This document shows, piece by piece, positions 56,560 to 64,000 of a stretch of 64,000 nucleotides of DNA; the stretch's first letter is position 1, and every line of letters begins with the position of its first letter. The position numbers and the translations under genes were made by a program. Source of the DNA: Gnetum montanum (lineage: Eukaryota > Streptophyta > Gnetopsida > Gnetales > Gnetaceae); NCBI GenBank assembly GCA_015680685.1, contig MNCI01005823.1, positions 254,623-318,622 of the forward strand, given 5' to 3'. The notes beneath the pieces were generated by a model. It ran no database searches and was not told the origin of the DNA. It worked only from the letters and a program-made list of their open reading frames with translations.

Positions 56560-57660
56560 ATGGTGTGTCCTTGATGCAGATCAACTACAAGTCCTCCAAG
56601 ATGCACACAAGGGCCCTTATGGGGACCACTATTCTTAGAGGCAAACAATCATTAAGATCCTCATAGTAGGGTAATATTGGCCTACACTCTTCAAGGATGT
56701 CCATCACTTCATCTACTCCTATGATAGATGCTAATGTGATGAGGGGATGATTGCTTGTATGGAAGTGTCCCAATAGTTGATTCAAACACTAGAGCCTTTT
56801 GATCTTTAGGGAGTTGACTTTATGGGGTCCATCAACCTTATTTCCCATGAAAAGACCTATATAATTATAGTTTTTAACTATTTTCTAAAATGGAATGAAG
56901 TTGTGGCTGTCACCAACTGTACATCATCTACAATAGCCTAGTTTGTACAACAAGATGTTGTAAACAAGTTTGGTGTGCCACGTGCACTTATTTTTGATAA
57001 TGATACACATTTCATAGATGCCACTTTTCATAAAACTATGCAATGCTTGGGGGTTGAACATAAATTAATAACTCTATACCACTCCCAAGCCAATGTTCAA
57101 GCCAAAGTCACTAATAGGAAGATAACTAAAATACTAACTCACACTATTAGTAAGTATAGGAGGGATTGGAGATCTAAACTCAACGATGTTTGTTGGGCCT
57201 ATCATTCAACATGAAAACTTTCTATAGGTTGCTTTCCCTACGAGCCTATGTATGGAAAGCTCCCAACACTTCTTATCTAAGAAGAACTCCATACACTTTT
57301 AGCTTCATGCGACCTAGACTTGGACTTGAGCCTAGAACAAAAAGAAAGATTGATGAACCTCAACTTACTAGATAAGAACCAATTAGCGGTCTTGTCATCA
57401 AAAAAAGTACACAAGGCATATAATAAATGATAACATGACTTTAGGATTATGAAAGTTAAGTTTCAACTAGGTGATAAGGTTCCCTACTAGAACCTCATGC
57501 ATGTTCCACAATGAACAAAATTTCAAATGCTATGGGAGGACCCTTACATTATCGATTAAATATTTCCATCTAGGGCCATGTTGATCTACCACCCTAATAG
57601 CCTAAGTAAAAAATTATTATTCAACACAAAATAGATAAAGCCTTTTCATAAACAATGAGT
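56560..57660 (+). pseudogene. Element D: integrase
   Basis: HHCC-like region 'LQDAHKGPYGDHYS' (56590) and 'YWPTLFKDVHHFIYSYDRC' (56677-56733). Core: 'GVDFMGSINLISHEKTYIII' (56811) with the first Asp, 'LIFDNDTHFIDATF' (56987-57028) with the second, and 'YHSQANVQAKVTNRKITKIL' (57078-57137), where the Glu position is changed. 'SKLNDVCWAYHST' (57172-57210) ends the core and a C-terminal 'FQLGDKVPY' block lies near 57460. Non-functional. Confidence 0.85.
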
Positions 57661-59140
57661 AACTAGTGGACATAATGCCTCAATAGATGGTCAAGCAGGC
57701 TCAATTGTTTGGATCTCCCCCTTCCAACTTAGTTATGGGGGAGATGACCATCCATGCTAAGATTTTACAAAGTGGCTCCTTGATTTTTAATTTTTTTAAA
57801 TAGTCTTTAGTATGTTTTCCATTTTCTTGAGTATTTTCTTTATTTGAATCTCTCCTTATGTTTTTTTCTTTTTCTTTATTACCATCAAGACTTGGTGGCA
57901 GCAATAGCTACTTATTAATGGTGGTTTGAAACTTTATTAATTAGTTTATTGCAAAATGACTATTTTTCATTTTAGAATTTTGAAATTTACTAATGGGACA
58001 TTGATTCTTTTCATGTTAGTAGGAAATGAGTTCACTTCATCCATCATTTCACCTAACTCTATGGTGTTTCCTCATTTTGGAAATATGAGGTTCCTTATTA
58101 ATAATAACTTATAATGAATTGATGACCTTTGTATTTTCTAAACTTGGGATGAATTATGTAGATGGACAAGGGTGTGGCTTCAAAGGGATTTGTAACTTTT
58201 GTATCTACCTATCATCTGAGTTACATAAGTATTTCCATGGACTTCTTACCATTTCACCATAGAACAATAAACATGAAGCAATGTCTTTGCATGGTGTGGT
58301 TCCCACTTGAAAAACAAAACAACAAACAATCATGGGAATTCAAAGCATACCCCTTAAACATAATAACGAGCTACAAGCAATGGTTATGGCATTGAAAATA
58401 CATGTTTTCCATACTTGAGAAGGCACCCCTCTAACTAAGGCCCTCTTCACTTTTTGCTTTTCTTTTTCTTTCTTTAGGAATGATGTGTGGTATGTGAAGA
58501 TCTTCTTATCTCTTGATGGATGAAATGGTTTAAAGTGTCAATGTGAAGTCACTGGAAGTGGATGATCTTGATTTAGACTAATAAAGGAAGTTCTCAGATC
58601 ATACTTAATCACATCTTCCACAAGGGACTTTATGTGACCACCATGGAGAACTTCATTCCAGACACTCTCTCATCTACCAATTCTTTCCATAAGCCATTCC
58701 ACTACCACTTTTTATAACTATTTTGATGGGTTCATTGGTAAAGGGTTGAAATTATTTGATGACTTCTTTAGTGATTTGGTCTTTAATGATTCACAATCAT
58801 TAATCATCCTTGGATCCCATAGAATCCTTGGTTTGAGAATGTGCAAGGGTATTAAGGGCATACACCTACTATGGGGAGGATCCACTTGCATGCTCCTTGG
58901 TTAGGATGGTTAAACATGTTATCCCATAGCCATTTTACTCTCAAAATCTTACATTTTCAACCGCAATTGCATCCAATTTTTTGCCCTCCTTGGCACATTA
59001 ATATCCTTAACATCTACATTTTCCATGTATTCTAAACCCTCATCAAGCATTTCCCATTATTCTAGCCTTTTTTGACTTCCTCTAAACTCCAATTTTATAT
59101 AAAAACTCTTTATTTTTCCTTAGTTTTTCATGTGAAAAAA
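57661..59140 (+). other. Element D: noncoding spacer between integrase and the third ORF
   Basis: About 1.5 kb without recognisable domains. Minus- and plus-strand frames of 60-80 codons (57701-57904, 58162-58395) look random. Confidence 0.45.
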
Positions 59141-59149
59141 TTTTGATTT

Positions 59150-59240
59150 GTTGGCTACGTCAATGTAGCCCAATGCATTGACACATCCCCTTCAATGCAT
59201 CCCCATCAATGTAGCACAAAAAATACTATATATATACATT
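59150..59240 (+). promoter_or_regulatory. Element D: internal U3-like promoter block
   Basis: Words AATGCATTGACACATC, CAATGCATC and CATCAATG precede TATATATATA (59227-59236), 447-456 bp upstream of the third-ORF ATG. The arrangement imitates the LTR's own U3 (ATGCATTGATG words and TATATAAA). It is shared with element C, including a GTAGCACAAAAA stretch before the TATA. Promoter activity is inferred. Confidence 0.5.
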
Positions 59241-59682
59241 GACACTTAGCCATTTTTCGCATTTTCTCATAAACACCAATGGAGTTTTAATACTTTTCTG
59301 AGCCTAGAGCCTTCCCAAGCCCATATCTTCTAAACCACTTGTCCAAATCACTCTATTCTTCAATCTTGTAGCTACTAGAGATGAGCTTTACATCATGGGG
59401 GACCATAAACCATAGGTGTTTGATATAAAATTTTTCAAAATTTTTGTAACTCCCATAAGGTTTAACTAATAAAATAATATTAAACATCACTAACTCATGA
59501 ACATTAAACCTTACCAATGAACTTTGGTAGTGATTCAAATAAAATAATAATAAAATAATGTTAAAATAATCAATCCACCATAATTGTCATTTATCCTAAG
59601 TGTAAAAGGAAAAGGAGACAAGGTATCAAAGTGTTCTAAGTTACACATCAAAAGTTAATCCTTGTTTATCTTGTGATTATAG

Positions 59683-62580
59683 ATGGCACCAAGACCCAAG
59701 AGACTACAATAGGAAGGATTGTCCCAACCAAGGGACAAGCAACCAAGCAGGGGAAGAGGCTAACAACCATAATACCCCTAAGAAGAAGCAACTAAACACA
59801 TGCCATGAGGCCTCTTCGAAAGGGGCTCAAATTAGAAACTATTTGCTAAATTCCCATGACTAAAATCAAGTAGTTGCAATAAGACAAGTTGGCTAGGCAT
59901 GGACTGAACCTAGAAGTCACCTTGAACAAAGCTTTCTTAAGGTAAGTTGACACTAAGGAGGTCAAAAGTTCAATTCTTCAAGAACTTAACTTTGGTCCCT
60001 TCTTAGACTTGGCACTAGAAGAGGTAAAAACTTAGGTACAATCCTCTCCCATGTATCCTCATGTCTAAGGGGGAGTGGCACATGGGAGAGATGTACCTCT
60101 TTTAGAACAATAGGAAAGTAGATGTCATGGTCAAGATCAAGAACATTAGTATGTTCTATTTGATTGAGGCCATCTTAGAGGCCTTGAGGTTGTTAGATAC
60201 TCAAGTAACCTTGGCATAGATTTCAACACAGGTGAACCCAAGGTCAAGAAAGAATGGGTTCAATGATGCTATGGAGTGGACCATAAGGATTATGGTGTAC
60301 TCACCAAGGTAGAGAGGAAATATTTTAAAATTGCAGCATATCACATCAACCCAACAGTGAGGCTGAGCAAAATCATAGCCTTCTCTACTTGTGCATGTGC
60401 TACTCTAAGTGGAAAATTCCTCATTAATCTTCCATAGCTCATATTTGTGGAGATTGAAAAAATTTTTAAATAGAATGAGAATGGGAGAAATAAAATTCCC
60501 TTTTTATGCCTCATTAGAAAATTATGCAAAAGGGAATACATAGCCCATTATGCCAACAATGCACTTTATCATGCTTTTGTTGCATCTTGGTAGGAGATGA
60601 TGAAGGACAAAGTGCCTACCAAGCTACAAGAAGAGTAGCCACTACCACCTCAAACTCAAGAAATAATGCCAAAGGCTTGTGTTGCCATCAAGCACATGTG
60701 GAAGCTTCGTGAGCAACTCTTGCAATAGCAATAGGAAAGATCAAGTGCTGGGGAACCATTAGTCTACTAGCTAGCTTTGAGTCATTTGAATGAAGTAACT
60801 CGAACAATAAGCTGGTTGGAGGAGAATATACCATTGTTCTCATCAAAGCCATCCACAAAGTTAAATCCAAGTGCTTGGGAGGTGATGGTGTCCATCCCAA
60901 GGTAACAACAATTCCCAAAGATCTCTAGGAATGTTGTCACTTTTTTGGTATGCCTAGAGGAGGGCAAGGGTGCAAATGTCTTAATGATGTAGCATAATAG
61001 ATAGAAGACAATAGTAGAAGTGGTGGTTGATCATGTAATAAAGGCACTCAATGATCCTATGATTGCTATGCTAGACATTCCTACACTAGAATATGTGTAG
61101 ACATCCGCAAAATTAAGTGGGAGGCTAAGTTCAACCCAACAAGAGGAGGTGCTAGACTAACTAGTGGGTACTAGGAAACCACTTTCAAACATCATTGATC
61201 TCCTAGATAACATCACTACTACCTAGTCGAAGTTGCTGGAAGCTAAGGGCAAGATCATCATTGCCAATACCCAACTCTAGGTAGCCACATCCAAAATAGA
61301 TAGTTGGTTGCTAAGGTTGTGAAGTTGAGAGCCTGATTAGTTGATCCCACCATTCTTAGCTAGGTAGTAACAAGGAATGAAGCTTTTCTAAAACTTTAAA
61401 ATAGATTGAAAGAGGTTGAGGATGCAAAGGAGATAGTGGTCTTTGAAGGATTCCTATTGAAGGCCTTGGCCTACAACACCAAGAAGGACCTATCACAAGT
61501 TCACAAGGAGAATCTAGTTCTAACTAAAGAAAATCACTACCTATGGAATGTTGAAGCATAGAATGAACAAATGGTGGAATTCATGTAAAAGTAGGAGCAA
61601 CTTGCTAAGGTAAAGATGAATTTGAGGAGGCTAGATGCCAAAAATCATAATCTCGTGATAGAGATAGTCCATAAGCTTCATCAAAAATTGACCATTGAGA
61701 TAGCTACTTGGAAAAATGAGGGCATAAAGTTTGAATAATTTAATAACTACTATAGAGACCAAGTTGGAATTTTCAAGGAATTCAATAAAAAAAGAAACCC
61801 AACTAGCCAAGGAAAAGATGAAGGAGGCCCTCCAACAACTCCAACAAGGAGGCAACGTGTGGCAACCCATCTTTTATGAGTTAAATGCTTATAACAAAGT
61901 TGAAATTTTCCTGAAGAAGTTGTAGATCAAGGTGATGATTGAATACATGGAGTTAGCCAACATTCAATATGCAAACTTGGCATTACTAACTATCAGATGG
62001 CTCTAGTCAAAGCTAGAAAAAGAAGTGACCAGCTCATACCTCCAATATGAGGTAGAGTTCAAGCACCAAAAAGACATGAAGAAAAAGCTAGAAATAGCTA
62101 ATGCTAACCTTGAAGTTCTCCAAGCTTGCTTCACAAATCAATGATCAGTAGTGGAGAACCTAGCCAAGAGAATGAACAATTACCAAAAGCTACAAAACCT
62201 TGTCAAGACATTCAACATCAAAAGTAAATAATTTGTTGCATGGTTCATAAATGTTAAGGAGTTATTCTTGGCCATGCCTTGTCCATGTGATGTTCCTATA
62301 CTAGCTCACATCGATGATGTCACATGGACTGTGTATGATCCCCAAACTAAGGAGGAGAAGATGAAGGCACTACTAGATGCCTTCCATCTTTCATTAGATG
62401 AAACACCTACCACAGGACAACTATAACCACCTCAGCCTTAACCACCATAGCCACGAGCACCAGAGGTTAGAGAAGGTTTGTCAGTACCCCATGAGCCTCC
62501 ACCTCCTAGCACTATATGATCTTCTCTTCATCTTTGACCATCAGAGGTGTTTTAACCATCCCTTATGTAAGGATGCTTAA
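59683..62580 (+). pseudogene. Element D: third ORF (env-position, coiled-coil)
   Basis: The start GATTATAGATGGCACC gives 'MAPRPKRLQ' followed by a basic low-complexity segment (to about 59860), a middle part with 'MGEMYLF', 'FYLIEAILEALRLLDTQVTL' (60150) and 'FPFYASLENYAKGN' (60499), and a long charged helical part (61200-62230; 'LAKEKMKEALQQLQQGG' 61805, 'EFKHQKDMKKKLEIANANL' 62057). The end is Pro-rich. Interrupted by many stops. Homologous to the third ORF of C. Known Athila elements have an extra ORF here; I see no clear signal peptide, furin-type site or membrane anchor, so 'envelope' is a name of position only. Confidence 0.65.
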
Positions 62581-62748
62581 TTTTATCTCCTAAACATACA
62601 TTTTTTTAATCATTGTAAATTTATACAATCAAGCACATAGAGTTAGTTAGTTAGTAAATTAGTCTATTTATTTGTGATTTCATACCTTCCCAAATTTTGT
62701 AAGGAGCTCAATTCTACTTTTGTTCACTCGAGGACAAGTTTTCACTTA

Positions 62749-62760
62749 GTCATGGGGGTA
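62749..62760 (+). promoter_or_regulatory. Polypurine tract of element D
   Basis: GTCATGGGGGTA directly before the 3' LTR. The same TGGGGGTA plus the upstream word CTCGAGGA(C/T) occurs before the 3' LTR of C. Confidence 0.7.
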
Positions 62761-63568
62761 TGATAAATTGTAAAATGGGCTACCTCAACACATGGTTTGA
62801 TGCATTGATGCATATGCATCGACATGTCATTTATCTATGCCTATATAAATTTGTGCACCCACCACATTTATGGCATTAGTTAGTTAATAGCATTATGAAG
62901 TTCTTGCAATTTGTTCTTGTAGAAGATAGAATATTTCGTAAGTACCGCAGTAGGACTCAAGGATTATATGGATCATTATTCGAGCACCAATAAACCTAGA
63001 CACATTAATGTAACGACAATAAAGATGAGATTCTTTATATACCTTGCACACTTGGAAATAGATTAATGTTTACTTTTGTTCAATTTACTATTCATGCACT
63101 TTACTTCCCTATTCTTAATTAATTAATGTACTTAATTAATACACATAAGTACAAACACCTCAAGCACAATGTTAGCACTTGGTAGTCCCAGTAGTGCTAT
63201 CACTTGGTAACCCAATAGCATTGTAACATGTTTAGGATGTGTACAAAATGTGGAACGAGATACTTATGCTAGGAACTAGACTAAGACATTAGCTTGTTAC
63301 TTAGAATAATTCTTAATCAATTACTTTGTTCCACGTTTAGGATAATTAGATAAAAATATAAATTTAATACAAATCATGTGCCTTGGCTTCACTTAACCTT
63401 ACACTTGTGCTTACATAAGTGTAGCCAAGAAGACAACAATCACACCCTTAAGTCACTATCTTTACTATTGCCATTTTTAAAGCTAAAGTCCATGGAACTT
63501 GACTAGATCACTAGTGAATGGTTATGATTCATATGGTTGGGTGTAAGGGGGGTACCTGCCACTCATCG
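62761..63568 (+). repeat. 3' LTR of element D (808 bp)
   Basis: It runs TGATAAATTGTAAAATGGGC to GGTACCTGCCACTCATCG (terminal CA decayed to CG). TATATAAA at 62842-62849. It is followed by ACTTATA (63569-63575), matching 50749-50755 before the 5' LTR. It differs visibly from the 5' LTR by substitutions and indels, so the insertion is old. Confidence 0.9.
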
Positions 63569-63599
63569 ACTTATATGTTCATGGCACAAGTTGCATTCT

Positions 63600-64000
63600 T
63601 ATATTGAGCTTATGGTGCCAACCATCTTACATTGTTGATGATGACATATGTTGGAGGGAAGTATGAGAGTATTGAAGATGTGATGAAAGATAAGAGGCAC
63701 AAGATGGTGATACCATAGGAGATGTTATAGGTTGATGATATTCAATAGAGTAGTAGTAGTGATTTGAGGTAGAGGAAGTAGAACCATTTGTAGAAACAAG
63801 TTGTTTAAGATCTGGTTGGTAATAAGGGTATTGCTAGTTTGTTGATGGCATCTCCCACAACTGTGGGTTTTGCCTCTATGGTTGATAGTAGCCTTAAGGT
63901 TGATAAGAAGTACTATTGGGATAGTACTATTAGTTTTAAGATTTTCTATAATTATCTTGTGGGTATAGCAATCTCCTAGGCATTTCTTTTTCACAAACTT
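63600..64000 (-). pseudogene. Element L: gag C-terminal remnant, same family as B and D
   Basis: On the minus strand, near 63860-63700, the text 'MPSTNXQYPYYQPDLKQLV' and 'HYYYSIEYHQP' matches the Pro/Tyr-rich gag tails of B (5900) and D (53577). The open frame 63725-63994 is another reading frame of the same stretch. L is the host sequence into which D inserted, or lies next to it. Confidence 0.6.

Noticed and set aside
61731-62580. Viral envelope identity for the third ORF of D
   Set aside because: No signal peptide, cleavage site or membrane anchor visible; the sequence looks coiled-coil, so only the position matches an env-like ORF.
63725-63994. Minus-strand 89-codon ORF as a gene
   Set aside because: It is an alternative frame of a gag tail homologous to B and D.
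1-64000. tRNA or rRNA genes
   Set aside because: No cloverleaf, A/B boxes or rRNA core sequence noticed on either strand; PBS sites are only short tRNA 3'-end complements.

Overview
This window is nuclear DNA from a seed plant with a large, repeat-packed genome. The evidence is one intron-containing NPF (NRT1/PTR family) transporter gene sitting in an almost continuous bed of old, nested LTR retrotransposons. These include Ty3/gypsy elements of Tat-like, Athila-like and Tekay/Del-like (chromodomain) type and a Ty1/copia-type gag element. All retroelement ORFs are broken, mostly by TAG stops. The age and layering would fit a gymnosperm or a large-genome angiosperm; species cannot be settled from sequence alone. 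Five isolated N characters mark contig joins whose flanks are unmerged duplicates, and one contig is inverted.

Layout. 1-5267: 3' half of a Tat-like element A (+): two RNase H domains, integrase, a minisatellite and the 3' LTR. A is inserted into the protease region of Athila-like element B (-; 5268-8905: gag, PBS, 5' LTR). B itself sits in an older gypsy integrase G (8906-9545), which was also hit by Tekay-like element E (+; 9546-18953: 2.7-kb LTR, gag, PR, RT, broken RNase H, integrase plus chromodomain, truncated 3' LTR). E's 3' LTR is cut by Athila-like element C (-; 3' LTR 18954-19890, third ORF, internal promoter-like block). 22.3-24.2 kb is the 3' end of another element, F (+).

24.2-29.8 kb is the only gene island: the NPF gene (three coding exons, 26869-29620) with a TATA box and a poly(A) signal. 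A LINE ORF1 remnant follows (30.2-31.1 kb, -). Element H (+; about 31.1-39.4 kb) is Tat-like and lacks RT and integrase: gag, protease, a minisatellite like that of A, and then a long ANTISENSE coding region interrupted by about five short intron-like gaps (35.7-39.0 kb). I consider this antisense spliced gene the most unusual item in the window. Fragments of elements I (-) and J (+) follow. Then comes K (-; 43878-50375), a pol-less gag element with both LTRs and a second ORF. Last is D (+; 50757-63568), a structurally complete Athila-like element with both LTRs, a tRNA-Asp-type PBS, gag, PR, RT, RNase H, IN, a third ORF and a 7-bp border duplication. Another gag remnant, L (-), fills the right end.

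How parts relate: the third ORFs of C and D are homologous. Each is preceded, at nearly the same distance (about 460-475 bp), by a block that looks like a reused LTR U3 promoter with a TATATATA box. The LTRs of B, C and D share terminal sequences, and each carries its own pair of short palindromes upstream of its TATA box.
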